Assembly (NCBI GenBank): GCA_046350255.1
Contig: JAXMAV010000017.1
Coordinates: 124,001-188,000 of the forward strand
Length of the DNA stretch: 64,000 bases
Direction of reading: 5' to 3'
DNA from: CALDUY01 sp046350255
GTDB lineage: Bacteria > Planctomycetota > Planctomycetia > Gemmatales > Gemmataceae
In this document: piece by piece, positions 42,509-51,362 of the stretch
Layout: every line of letters begins with the position of its first letter
Numbering within the stretch: position 1 is the first letter of the stretch
The notes under the pieces: model-generated
What the model was told of the DNA's origin: nothing
What the model saw: only the letters and a program-made list of their open reading frames with translations
The model's database searches: none
Position numbers and translations under genes: made by a program

Positions 42509-43555
42509 ATGTCTGGACGCATCCTGATTCCGGTAGGTGTGCTCACCCTGGCACTCCTGGGCCCCGCCCTGTCTCCTGCTCAGGACGGCAAGGCCAAGGA
42601 CCCCGAAAGCAAGTACGCCATGGACCTGCGGGCGCGCAAGTCCACCGAACCCGAGTTCACCAAGGACACCCGGAAGTATGGCGTCGAAATCTACACCGAT
42701 GGGCCAACGGGTGATGGCATCCATCTGAGCGAGGTTGGGGCCATCAGCGTGGTGCCGAGCAAGCTGTTCAAGGCGGGCGACGGCAAGGCCAAGGAGCCGC
42801 TCTGGCAGCATGGGTTGACGCTCAACGTGAGACCCGCGGGGGAGAAAAGCTGGGAGAAGGGGAAGAAGTTCGGCCTGGAGGTGTTCAAGGATGACACCAA
42901 CGGCGATCTCATTTATCTGAGTGAGGCTGGCATCCTGGGCACCGTCCCGGCCAAGTATGCGACGGCCACCACGCTGGACAAGGGCAAGCCGAAGAATCCG
43001 GCGTGGAAGCACGCGATGGACCTGAAGGTGCGCAAGGCCGGGGAGAGCGACTGGGACAAGGCGCGGAAGCTCGGCGTGGAGGTGTTCCGCGACGAGAACA
43101 ACGATAACCTCCTCTACCTGACCGAAACGGGTCACTTCGCCGTCGTCCCAGGCAAGCTGACCGCGAAGGAAGAGACGGGCAAGGGCCCCACCTGGCAGCA
43201 TGGGCTGGAGCTGGCGGCCCGCAAGCAGGGCGAGAAGGAGTTCACCAAGGACACGAAGAAGTACGGGCTGGAAGTGTTCCTGGACGAGAACAACGGCAAC
43301 CAGATCTACCTGGCCGAGACGGGTGCGATCGCCGTGGTACCCGCCAAGTTTGCCAAGCCGACCGAGGGCGGAAAGGCCAAGGATCCGCAGTTGAAGCACG
43401 CCATGGATCTGCAGGTGCGCAAGGCGGGGCAGAAGGATTTCACCAAGGAAGCCCCGCGATTCGGTGTCGAGGTCTATCTCGACGAGAACAACGGCAATTT
43501 GCTCTACCTGGGCGAGACGGGCGAGCTGTCGGTAGTCTCACCTCGAGCTGAGTAA
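42509..43555 (+). CDS. Secreted protein made of five 65-residue repeats
   Basis: This 348-residue protein has a signal peptide (ILIPVGVLTLALLGPALSPA). The whole mature part is five tandem repeats of about 65 residues. Each carries [WL]-[QK]-H-[AG]-[ML]-x-L-x-[VA]-R, a [FW]-x-K motif, [KR]-[FLY]-G-[VL]-E-[VI]-[FY], D-E-N-N-G-N-x-[IL]-Y-L and E-T-G-x-[IL]-[AS]-V-V. The first repeat is the most diverged. The pattern suggests a small beta domain, possibly with acidic DENNGN turns binding metal (inference). No enzyme motif is seen. Signal, repeats and isolation point to an exported structural or binding protein. Confidence 0.82.
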   Translation: MSGRILIPVGVLTLALLGPALSPAQDGKAKDPESKYAMDLRARKSTEPEFTKDTRKYGVEIYTDGPTGDGIHLSEVGAISVVPSKLFKAGDGKAKEPLWQHGLTLNVRPAGEKSWEKGKKFGLEVFKDDTNGDLIYLSEAGILGTVPAKYATATTLDKGKPKNPAWKHAMDLKVRKAGESDWDKARKLGVEVFRDENNDNLLYLTETGHFAVVPGKLTAKEETGKGPTWQHGLELAARKQGEKEFTKDTKKYGLEVFLDENNGNQIYLAETGAIAVVPAKFAKPTEGGKAKDPQLKHAMDLQVRKAGQKDFTKEAPRFGVEVYLDENNGNLLYLGETGELSVVSPRAE

Positions 43556-43572
43556 CCTCGGAGTCCACAGGT

Positions 43573-43605
43573 GCGGGCCGCTCGCGCATTGGCGGGGCGG
43601 CCCGC
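43573..43605 (+). terminator. Terminator of the five-repeat gene
   Basis: 9-bp stem GCGGGCCGC / GCGGCCCGC with a 15-nt loop, followed by ATTGTTCTTTCT. Confidence 0.75.
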
Positions 43606-43707
43606 ATTGTTCTTTCTCATTGCCTGCCCATGCGCGGCGAGGTATCCTTGGGGATGTTCCTCCGTCGCCTCCCTGCCTGATTGCGCTCTCTCCCACCGAG
43701 GTGGCTC

Positions 43708-45927
43708 GTGACCCGTGTTCTTCTCACCTGGATTGGACTGGCTACCCTTGCGCCGGTGGTCCACGCGGCAGAGGTTCCCTCGTTCACCAATGACATCGTT
43801 CCTATCTTCACCCGGTTTGGCTGCAATCAGGGAGCCTGCCACGGCAAGGGCGTGGGGCAAAACGGCTTTCGCCTGTCGCTGCGTGGGTATGCCCCCGACC
43901 TCGACCATGCTGGGCTGACGCGGGAGTTTGCCGCGCGACGGATCAGTTTCGCCGACCCGGAAAGTAGCACCCTGCTGCGTAAGGCGTGCGGAGAGGCACC
44001 CCACGAAGGGGGAAAGCTGCTGAGCAAGGGTGACCGCGCCTACTCGACGCTGCTGGCCTGGATCCGCGCCGGCGCACCGGGCCCGGTCAAGAATGCGCCA
44101 GTGCTGACCTCGCTTCAGGTGACACCCGCACGCATCCAGGCGCGGCCCGGTGTGGTCCAGCCCCTGCGCGTGATGGCTCGCTTCACCGATGGGACCTCGC
44201 GCGATGTGACGTGGCTGTGCCGGTTCGATTCCAACGATGCGGGCATGGCGGCGGTCAGCGCTGCTGGAGAGGTGCGTGTACTTCGAGCCGGCGAGACAGC
44301 GGTGCGCGTGTCCTTTCAGACCGAGGTCGCGGTGGTGCTGGTGACCGCGCCGCACGAGCGTCCCATTGATGCCACTCGCCTGGCCACCCGCAACAACTTC
44401 ATCGATGAACACGTCTTGCGCAAGCTGGGTGAGCTGCGCATCGAGCCGTCGGACCTGTGCAGCGATAGCGAGTTCATCCGACGTGCGTTTCTCGACACGC
44501 TGGGAGTCCTACCCACCCCTACCGAGGTGCGCAGCTTCCTGGCTGACACTCGCGCCGACAAGCGCGACCGGCTGGTCGATCAGTTGCTGCAGCGGCCCGA
44601 GTTCAACGACCACTGGAGCGTCTTCCTGGGCGATCTGTTACAGAACCGGAAGGAACGCGATCACGACGTGCGCGGCGTGAAGGGCGTGCGCGCCTTCCAC
44701 GCCTGGATTCATCGCCAGGTCAGCCAGAACCGTCCATGGGATGCCATCGCCCGCGACGTGTTGCTTGCTTCAGGCTCGACGAGTACCAACCCAGCCGTCG
44801 GGTACTACGTGGTGACGGTGGGCGAGCATGGCGATCCGGCCAAGTCCGAAGTGGTGGATTCGGTCGCCCAGGCGTTCCTGGGGACGCGAATCGGCTGCGC
44901 GCGGTGCCACAACCATCCTCTGGAGCGCTACACCCAGGACGACTTCTACCACTTCGCTGGGTTCTTCTCGCGCGTGAAGCTCGACCGGCAGGAGCCGAAG
45001 AAGGGCCCGACGACGTTGCGCCTGCTGGGGACGAAGGACAATGAGAAGCAGGTGCTGACCCAGAAAGTAGGCGTGCAGCAGCCGCGGACCAACGAGTTTC
45101 TGCCGCCGCGGCACCTGGATCGGACGCCTCTCCCCGTGATCGATCCGAAGTCCGACCCGCGTGAACCGCTGGCTCGCTGGATCACCGATCCCCGCAACGA
45201 GGCGTTCTCGGGGGCGATGGTCAACCGCATCTGGCGGCACTACCTCGGAGTGGGCCTGGTGGAGCCGGTGGATGATCTTCGGGCCAGCAATCCGCCGACC
45301 AACCCGGAGCTGTGGAAGGCGCTGCAAACCGAGTTCGTCCGATCGCGGTTCGACCTGCGTCATCTGATGCGTGTGATTCTCACCTCGCGGACCTACCAGC
45401 TGAGCGCGGCCACCCGGCCCTCCAACGCGACCGACACGCGGTTCTACTCGCACTATTACGCGCGCCGCCTGCCAGCTGAGACGTTGTTCGACGCCATCGC
45501 CTCGGCGACCGAGGTGGCCGACCGGTTCGCAGGCTATCCGATGGGCACCCGCGCGGGTCAGCTGCCCGATCCAGGGCTGCAGTCGTACTTCCTGTCACTG
45601 TTTGGCCGGTCGGAACGAGTGACGGCCTGCGCCTGCGAGCGTTCGGGGGAGGTGACCATGCCGCAGCTTCTGCACCTGCAGAACAGCGAGGCGCTGGCGC
45701 AAAAGATCCGCGACGGCAACGGCCGGCTGGCTCGGTTGCTGCGTGACCACAAGGACAACGAGGCCGTAATCGACGAACTGTTCCTGGCCACACTCTCGCG
45801 ACTGCCCTCGCCCAGCCAGCGCGCCGCCGTACACCGGGCGCTTGGAGACGGCACCGGGCGCGACGAGGTGTTCCGCGACCTGTTCTGGGCACTGATCAAC
45901 TCCAAGGATTTTGCCTTCAACCACTGA
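43708..45927 (+). CDS. DUF1549/DUF1553 planctomycete cytochrome-type protein
   Basis: This protein has 739 residues from GTG at 43708 (GAGGTGG upstream; a TTG nine codons earlier is less likely). The signal peptide is RVLLTWIGLATLAPVVHA. A haem-like motif GCNQGACH (Cys39-x4-Cys44-His45) is followed by a Big_2-type segment. DUF1549 carries a classical CARCHNHP motif. DUF1553 carries MGTRAGQLPDP and a Cys-x-Cys-Glu-Arg motif. Domain order and motifs match the truncated gene at the left edge, so these two are paralogues distinct from the gene at 52814. The DUF1501 gene follows after 17 bases, the usual pairing. Role outside the cytoplasm, reaction unknown. Confidence 0.9.
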   Translation: MTRVLLTWIGLATLAPVVHAAEVPSFTNDIVPIFTRFGCNQGACHGKGVGQNGFRLSLRGYAPDLDHAGLTREFAARRISFADPESSTLLRKACGEAPHEGGKLLSKGDRAYSTLLAWIRAGAPGPVKNAPVLTSLQVTPARIQARPGVVQPLRVMARFTDGTSRDVTWLCRFDSNDAGMAAVSAAGEVRVLRAGETAVRVSFQTEVAVVLVTAPHERPIDATRLATRNNFIDEHVLRKLGELRIEPSDLCSDSEFIRRAFLDTLGVLPTPTEVRSFLADTRADKRDRLVDQLLQRPEFNDHWSVFLGDLLQNRKERDHDVRGVKGVRAFHAWIHRQVSQNRPWDAIARDVLLASGSTSTNPAVGYYVVTVGEHGDPAKSEVVDSVAQAFLGTRIGCARCHNHPLERYTQDDFYHFAGFFSRVKLDRQEPKKGPTTLRLLGTKDNEKQVLTQKVGVQQPRTNEFLPPRHLDRTPLPVIDPKSDPREPLARWITDPRNEAFSGAMVNRIWRHYLGVGLVEPVDDLRASNPPTNPELWKALQTEFVRSRFDLRHLMRVILTSRTYQLSAATRPSNATDTRFYSHYYARRLPAETLFDAIASATEVADRFAGYPMGTRAGQLPDPGLQSYFLSLFGRSERVTACACERSGEVTMPQLLHLQNSEALAQKIRDGNGRLARLLRDHKDNEAVIDELFLATLSRLPSPSQRAAVHRALGDGTGRDEVFRDLFWALINSKDFAFNH

Positions 45928-45944
45928 CGCCGAGGGCTGACGCC

Positions 45945-47255
45945 ATGCTCGATATCTTCCTGGGTCGGTCGCGCCGCCGTTGCGATGGCCTCTCTCGTCG
46001 CGACTTCCTGCGGGTCGGCGCGGTGGGGGGTCTCGGCCTGCCGACGTTGCTGCAGGCCAACCCCAGTCCGTCCAGGCATGCCCGGGCCCGGTCCGTCATC
46101 CTGGTATTCCTGGGAGGTGGCCTGTCGCACCACGACAGCTTCGACCCCAAGCCCGATGCCCCGGCCGAGATTCGCGGCAACTATGGCACCATCGGCACCA
46201 GCGTGCCTGGCCTCCGCGTCACCGAGATGCTGCCACGCATGGCAAAGACCATGCACCGCGTGGCGCTGGTGCGTTCTGGCGCGCACAACAACGATCACCA
46301 CGAAACCGCGACCAACTGGGTGCTGTCGGGGCGATTCGGCTCGGCGTTCGGCGACTTCCCGGCCATGGGCGCGGTGGTGGCGCACGAAGCGGGCTTCACC
46401 GGCAAGCTGCCGCCCTACGTCGCTGTGCCGCGCAATCCGTCGTTTACCTGGGAGCTGGGCAAGAGCGCCTTCCTGGGCGGGCGGTACGAGTCGTTCAAGA
46501 CAGGCGACCCGAACGCGGCCGGCTTCCGGGTGCAGGACATCGCGCCGGCGGAGGCGCTGAGCAGCAACCGGGCCGAGCGGCGCAAAAGTCTGCTGGCTGC
46601 CGTCGATGACCTGGCGAGCAAGGTGGAGGGGAACGATCTGCTTTCCACCTACGACGAGTTCCACCAGCGGGCCGCCTCGATGGTGCTGTCGGCGGAGGCG
46701 CGCAGTGCGTTCGCCATCGACCAGGAGAGCGACCGGCTGCGCGATCGGTACGGGCGGAACACCTTCGGACAATCGGCCCTGCTGGCACGGCGACTGGTGG
46801 AGCGCGGCGTGAAGTTTGTCACGGTGAACTTCGGCGGCTGGGACCATCACGCGAAGATCTGGGACGGGCTGAAGGGTCGGCTTCCCGAGCTGGATACCGG
46901 CTTCTCGGCGCTGGTGGAAGATCTCGACGAGCGTGGGCTGCTCTCCTCCACGCTGGTGGTCTGCATGGGCGAGTTCGGCCGGACGCCAAAGATCAACAAG
47001 GACGTGGGGCGCGATCACTGGGGGCCGGCTGCGTCGCTACTCTTTGCCGGAGCGGGTGTGCGACCGGGCCTGGTGCTGGGTTCGACTGACAAGCAGGGCG
47101 CCTTCACCACGCGACGGCCCGTGGCGCCGGCCGACGTGGCTTACACTATCTACGACGCTCTGGGGCTGGATCCGCGGCGGTCGCTGAAAGCGCCGGATGG
47201 GCGGCCCATCGAGATTCTCGACCAGGGCGACGTGGTTCGCGAGCTGTTTGTGTGA
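45945..47255 (+). CDS. DUF1501 protein with Tat signal
   Basis: This 436-residue protein has a twin-arginine signal LSRRDFLRVG at residues 16-25. The DUF1501 hallmarks are LGGGLSHHDSFDPKPDAP, HNNDHHETATNWVLSGRF and EFGRTPKINKDVGRDHW. The fold is related to alkaline phosphatase/sulfatase, but the nucleophile of those enzymes cannot be assigned here. It is co-transcribed with the DUF1549/DUF1553 gene. Compared with the DUF1501 at 4351 it is the same length and shares the main motifs; the DUF1501 at 51363 is longer. Confidence 0.9.
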   Translation: MLDIFLGRSRRRCDGLSRRDFLRVGAVGGLGLPTLLQANPSPSRHARARSVILVFLGGGLSHHDSFDPKPDAPAEIRGNYGTIGTSVPGLRVTEMLPRMAKTMHRVALVRSGAHNNDHHETATNWVLSGRFGSAFGDFPAMGAVVAHEAGFTGKLPPYVAVPRNPSFTWELGKSAFLGGRYESFKTGDPNAAGFRVQDIAPAEALSSNRAERRKSLLAAVDDLASKVEGNDLLSTYDEFHQRAASMVLSAEARSAFAIDQESDRLRDRYGRNTFGQSALLARRLVERGVKFVTVNFGGWDHHAKIWDGLKGRLPELDTGFSALVEDLDERGLLSSTLVVCMGEFGRTPKINKDVGRDHWGPAASLLFAGAGVRPGLVLGSTDKQGAFTTRRPVAPADVAYTIYDALGLDPRRSLKAPDGRPIEILDQGDVVRELFV

Positions 47256-47270
47256 CACCCCAATGACAGC

Positions 47271-47295
47271 GGCCCGCGCCGAAACGACGCGGGCC
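47271..47295. terminator. Bidirectional terminator
   Basis: 8-bp stem GGCCCGCG / CGCGGGCC with a 9-nt loop, between the convergent DUF1501 and BBP7 genes. Confidence 0.65.
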
Positions 47296-47325
47296 CTGCC
47301 GTGGATGCGATCGGACGACGGCTGC

Positions 47326-48639
47326 TCAGAACTGCAGCGCGAGGCCCGCGTTGAGACCATGCACGATCACGTCCGTCGAACTCTGGTACAGCACGCCCGG
47401 CTGTGGGGGCTGCAAGGTGGTGGTGAACGACGGGCCATACGGCACCTGGGTGAGATTGACCTTGCGGTCGATCTCGTAGCCAGGCCGCGCCACGTTGTTC
47501 CAGTAGAGGAAGTTGTAGCCGACGTAGGCCACCATGCAGTCGAACACCTGGACGTAGATCGACGCCCCCACCTCGGGGATGACGGAGAACTCGTTCCGGA
47601 TGGTGTTGCCGATGTTGGACCCCTGGGCGAACAGGCCACCCTGGACCGGATCGCTACCATTGGCCGTCGAGTACCCATCGATCGAGACGCGCTGGCGGGT
47701 GGTGCCGAACGCCACCGAGGCGCGTCCCTCGAAGGCGACATTGCGGTAGATCAACCGCTTGACGGCACCGAACTGACCGCCGTAGAAGTCGTTGCTGGTG
47801 CGGAAGCTGTCGGCGATGGTGCCGGTGCTGCCAGCAGCCAGGGGTAGCCCCTGGAACGAGGCGAGGTCATCCTGCAAGGTGCGGATGGTGTTGTTGATGA
47901 ACAGGCCCTCGGTCAGGTTCAAAGTCCGATAGCCGATGAAACCCCAGTCCACCAGGTAGGTGTTGCAGGCGTAGCCAAGGTTAACCTCCCAACCGCTGAG
48001 GTTGGTGCGCATCTTGACCTCGGAGCTGCCCTCCAGCGCTTCGGGGAAGCGGATCAGGGCGACTCCCTCGGTGTTCATCGTGGAGTTGATGAACGGAATG
48101 CCCATGACCGACGGAGCCTGGCCCTGGTTGGGGATGACGTGGCTGGTGACCTGTTGATCGAGGATGAAGCCCACGCCTTCGAGGCCGAAACCGGTATCGC
48201 ACAGGTCGATGCCGAAACGCATCCGGATGCCGTGGTACGGGTCGTTGTTGAACCGCTGATCGCCGACAAGCACCTGGGTGCCCGTCTGACCCAGCGCGCC
48301 GGAGACGGCATTACTATCCACGCCGGAGGTGATCAGAGGAATGGGCACCCGGCTGCCGCTGACGAAGTACATCAGGTACTCGGCGCCGAGCCACATCTGC
48401 ACCCCGGGAATCAGGGTGGCGGCTCCACTGGCCCCGGCTGCTCCGCGACGGATGGCCCCGCCATCGATGACCGGTTCTCCGACTGGGCCGATCGGGATAC
48501 CGGCAAGCCCGTCGGTTGTTCCCACCAGAGGCGCGGCTGGCAACGGCCCACCTGGATCCGCCAGCGGCGGCGCTTGCCCCATCGTCAGACCCTGGCTCAG
48601 CATCAGAGCCAGGCACGCTGCCTTGACACCCCTCCCCAT
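47326..48639 (-). CDS. BBP7-type outer-membrane beta-barrel protein
   Basis: This 437-residue protein starts at ATG 48639 with AAAGGAGG upstream. The signal peptide ends near LTMGQAPP. A Pro/Gly-rich linker precedes a long series of amphipathic strands that start at MWLGAEYLMYFVSGSRVP. They include GFGLEGVGFILDQQ, WEVNLGYACNTYLVDWGFIG, FYGGQFGAVKRLIYRNVAFE and, near the end, VAYVGYNFLYWNNVARPG. The last residues (GLNAGLALQF) end in Phe, as in many outer-membrane barrels. This family is known from planctomycetes. Function is unknown; it could be a porin. Confidence 0.85.
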   Translation of the reverse strand: MGRGVKAACLALMLSQGLTMGQAPPLADPGGPLPAAPLVGTTDGLAGIPIGPVGEPVIDGGAIRRGAAGASGAATLIPGVQMWLGAEYLMYFVSGSRVPIPLITSGVDSNAVSGALGQTGTQVLVGDQRFNNDPYHGIRMRFGIDLCDTGFGLEGVGFILDQQVTSHVIPNQGQAPSVMGIPFINSTMNTEGVALIRFPEALEGSSEVKMRTNLSGWEVNLGYACNTYLVDWGFIGYRTLNLTEGLFINNTIRTLQDDLASFQGLPLAAGSTGTIADSFRTSNDFYGGQFGAVKRLIYRNVAFEGRASVAFGTTRQRVSIDGYSTANGSDPVQGGLFAQGSNIGNTIRNEFSVIPEVGASIYVQVFDCMVAYVGYNFLYWNNVARPGYEIDRKVNLTQVPYGPSFTTTLQPPQPGVLYQSSTDVIVHGLNAGLALQF

Positions 48640-48726
48640 CGGGAGCCTCCTTTCCCCGGCCGGGCCGCCCCACGCTCAGAGCGCGAGCCGACCCTGCCCA
48701 CGGCGCATTTTCGCATCCACCACTCC

Positions 48727-48789
48727 CATCATCGGCCACGGAGCAATCGGTACTTTCCGCAAAACGGTCGTAACGGAGAATCTCCCCCC
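48727..48789. repeat. Degenerate 9-nt repeat array
   Basis: Units CATCATCGG, CCACGGAGC, AATCGGTAC, TTTCCGCAA, AACGGTCGT and AACGGAGAA are in one register, closing with TCTCCCCCC. The array at 23093 closes with the similar ATTCCCCCC. Confidence 0.6.
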
Positions 48790-48866
48790 GAGCGCGGCCA
48801 TTCTGGGTAAGATGGAGAGAAGCGCCCCCCACGACCCAGGTTGCCTCCTCCGGAGAAGTTGCCACC

Positions 48867-49628
48867 GTGCGTCCCCTTGCCCTGCTGTTGTTCGCCCCGC
48901 TGATGCTTGCCCTGGGCCAGGAGAACAAGAAGCCCCCGGCGAAGAATCCGCCCAGCATCCTGATGGCACTTCCCTTCGGAGTCGAGCCCGGCAAGAAAAC
49001 GACGGTGGTGCTCCGGGGCCTGGGGCTGGACAGCGTGAAGACGCTGCGCTTCACGCCTGCGGTGGAGCATCGCATCCTACGCAAGGGCTCGGTGGGGGTG
49101 CCCAATCAGCAGGAGGCCAGCGTGGTGGGCAGCAGCGAGGTGGAGGTGGAGTTGACCGTCCCGGCGACGCTACCTGGCGAGAGTTTCGAGGTGATCGCCA
49201 CCAGTCCCGAGGGCGAGAGCAAGCCACGACGTATCTTGCTGGATCGCACGCCCCTGGTTGCCGAAAAAGAACCGAACAATGGCTTCAAGCTGGCGCAGCG
49301 TGTGGCTGTGGGTCAGGTGATCGAGGGCATCATCGATCCTGCGCAGGATGTGGACGTGTTCACCTTCCCTGGCACTGCCGGCGAGCGCCTGGTGGTGGAA
49401 GTGATGGCTGCGCGACACGGTTCGGGGCTGGACGCCTTCCTGGTGCTGCACGATGGCGACGGCCAGGTGGTGGCCATGAGCGACGATGAGGGCGGGTCCG
49501 CTGATCCGCGGCTGGAGGTCACTCTGAAGCGCAACGGCAACTACTTCGTCAGCGTCAGCGATGCCCACGACCAGGGAGGTCGGGCCCACCGCTATCGCCT
49601 GCATCTGAGCCGGGCGGTCAAGAAGTAG
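48867..49628 (+). CDS. Secreted PPC-domain protein
   Basis: This protein has 253 residues from GTG at 48867 (GGAGAAG upstream). The signal peptide is LALLLFAPLMLALGQ. An Ig-like N-terminal part (GVEPGKKTTVVLRGLGLDSV) is followed by one PPC domain at about 130-250, with DPAQDVDVFTFPGTAGERL and SDDEGGSADPRLEV. It is like the first part of the larger PPC protein at 2190. No catalytic motif is visible. Its end overlaps the convergent DUF2071 gene by 11 bases. Confidence 0.8.
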   Translation: MRPLALLLFAPLMLALGQENKKPPAKNPPSILMALPFGVEPGKKTTVVLRGLGLDSVKTLRFTPAVEHRILRKGSVGVPNQQEASVVGSSEVEVELTVPATLPGESFEVIATSPEGESKPRRILLDRTPLVAEKEPNNGFKLAQRVAVGQVIEGIIDPAQDVDVFTFPGTAGERLVVEVMAARHGSGLDAFLVLHDGDGQVVAMSDDEGGSADPRLEVTLKRNGNYFVSVSDAHDQGGRAHRYRLHLSRAVKK

Positions 49629-50328
49629 CGAGCTTTCCCTTGGGGAGGACGGCGATCTCGGACCCCACGGCCAGGACCGTCGAAAATGGCTTGGCCGTGC
49701 CGAGAAAGGCCCATTCCGGACCGTACACAGCGCCGAAGTCCACATCGAGCGAGTAGTTCTGCACGGGGTAGACATCCCACACTGGATGCTGCACCTCGTA
49801 GCGGATCGGCTTGCCAGCGCGCGTCACGCCGAAGCCCCAGTGATGCTCCTTGAAGAAATGTTCGAGCGAATCGTCGCTGGGTCGAAAAGCCGGACGAGCG
49901 CCGGTCACCGCGATGTGGTGCGTACGACCTGCGTACGTCAGGCGGTAGCGCATGTCGATCCGGTCGGGATGTTCGTGGCGTTCGGCCACGATGGGGGCGG
50001 CGAGGTAGGGCTCGTTGTACAGCACCCGGGCGACCCAGGCGACGAAGGTCTGTGGCACAAACTCGCGAATGAACACCACGCCGCGTTCCTGCCCATGACG
50101 GACGTAGAAGCGAAGGTTCAGCTCGCCGAAGTTGCGGTAGCCGGGCCAGCCGATGCCCATGACACGCGTGTTGAGAAACTCGAACGCGACCAGGCTTACG
50201 AAGGCGCTGCCGTCACGCGTGTCGAGGTCGAGCCCGGGGGGCAGGCGCTTCGCCAGGAGTGCCGGTGGGACGGCATAGGTGACGAGGAACAGATTTCGCC
50301 ACTCAGCAGTCAGGAACGGTCGGGCCAT
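49618..50328 (-). CDS. DUF2071 (YqjF-type) protein
   Basis: This protein has 236 residues from ATG at 50328 (GAGGAG upstream). It matches DUF2071/YqjF: AEWRNLFLVTYAVPPALLAK, DGSAFVSLVAFEFLNTRV, a YRNFGELNLRFYVRHG block and GVVFIREFVPQ. No signal peptide, so it is cytoplasmic. The family fold resembles acetoacetate decarboxylase-like barrels, but the function is not established. It may be read after the upstream PfkB gene (133-base gap). Confidence 0.85.
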   Translation of the reverse strand: MARPFLTAEWRNLFLVTYAVPPALLAKRLPPGLDLDTRDGSAFVSLVAFEFLNTRVMGIGWPGYRNFGELNLRFYVRHGQERGVVFIREFVPQTFVAWVARVLYNEPYLAAPIVAERHEHPDRIDMRYRLTYAGRTHHIAVTGARPAFRPSDDSLEHFFKEHHWGFGVTRAGKPIRYEVQHPVWDVYPVQNYSLDVDFGAVYGPEWAFLGTAKPFSTVLAVGSEIAVLPKGKLATS

Positions 50329-50461
50329 GGGAACTCCTCTGCGTCGCGCTCGGATGGGATGCAGAGGAAGATACCACCCCAGAGGCTCTCTGGTCAGGGT
50401 GCTGGCGCGAACATCACAGAGGTCAGACGTTTCGATATCGACACTGTGGTGCGAACCGGGA

Positions 50462-51337
50462 TCAATCCCCGAGGGTGGCGCGGTCGATGCGAGGGGTGCC
50501 GCCAGGGTATCGAGCGACCTGGGCGGCCAGGCGATTGGCGAAGCGTGCAGCCTCGCGCAGTGATGCCCCTTCGAGATGGCGGACCAGCAGGCCCGCGGTG
50601 AAGGCGTCGCCCGCTCCCACGGTGTCCACCACCTGCACCGAGATGCCTGGCTCCTCGAACTCCTTGTCGGCAGTCTGCACCAGGCAACCGTGGGCTCCGC
50701 GCGTCAGGGCGACCACGTCGGCCTGGTAACGCTGACGGAGCGATGTCACCAGGGCGGATTCACTGCTTCCCGCCAGGCCGAGCAGGTCGCGCAGGTAGAG
50801 TAGCTCGCCGTCGTTGAGCTTGATCCAGTGGCTCCGGTTCAGCGAGGCTTCCAGCACCTCCCGCGAGTGGTAGTGTTGTCGAAGGTTGATGTCGCAGACG
50901 ATGAGGGCCGAACGCGCCTGGTCGAGAAAGCGCTGCACCGTGGTACGCGAAGTCTGCGATCGCTGCATCAGCGTGCCGAAGCAGACAGCCCGGGCGGAGG
51001 CGGCCAGGCTGCCCAGGGCGTCGGTCCAGGCCAGGTGATCCCAGGCAACGCCCTCGTGGATGGTGTAGGAGGGTTGCCCCTGTGGATCGAGCTGGACCGT
51101 CACGGTGCTGGTCGGGTGGTCGGCATCGGCCTGCAGCCAGGCATCCTCCAGCCCATGGGCGCGCAAGGCCAGGCGGATCTGCTCGCCCAGCGCATCAGTC
51201 CCCACGCGGCTCACCATCACCGCAGGCTGGCCGAGCTGCTTGCAGTGGAAGGTGAAGTTGAGCGGGGCTCCGCCCAGAACCTTCCCCTCGGGGAGCAGGT
51301 CCCACAGGACCTCTCCCAGGCCGACAATGACGCTCAT
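50462..51337 (-). CDS. PfkB-family carbohydrate kinase, fructokinase-like
   Basis: This 291-residue protein starts at ATG 51337 (AGGA upstream). It has the PfkB signatures: N-terminal GEVLWDLLPEGKVLGGAPLN and C-terminal DTVGAGDAFTAGLL, with the catalytic Asp in GAGDAF. It transfers phosphate from ATP to a sugar in the cytoplasm; similarity of the N-terminus suggests a fructokinase, but substrate is uncertain. It follows the DUF1501 gene by 25 bases and so belongs to the DUF1549-DUF1501 operon, linking that exported system to sugar use. Confidence 0.9.
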   Translation of the reverse strand: MSVIVGLGEVLWDLLPEGKVLGGAPLNFTFHCKQLGQPAVMVSRVGTDALGEQIRLALRAHGLEDAWLQADADHPTSTVTVQLDPQGQPSYTIHEGVAWDHLAWTDALGSLAASARAVCFGTLMQRSQTSRTTVQRFLDQARSALIVCDINLRQHYHSREVLEASLNRSHWIKLNDGELLYLRDLLGLAGSSESALVTSLRQRYQADVVALTRGAHGCLVQTADKEFEEPGISVQVVDTVGAGDAFTAGLLVRHLEGASLREAARFANRLAAQVARYPGGTPRIDRATLGD

Positions 51338-51362
51338 GGTACATCCTGCCCGACGGGCAGGC

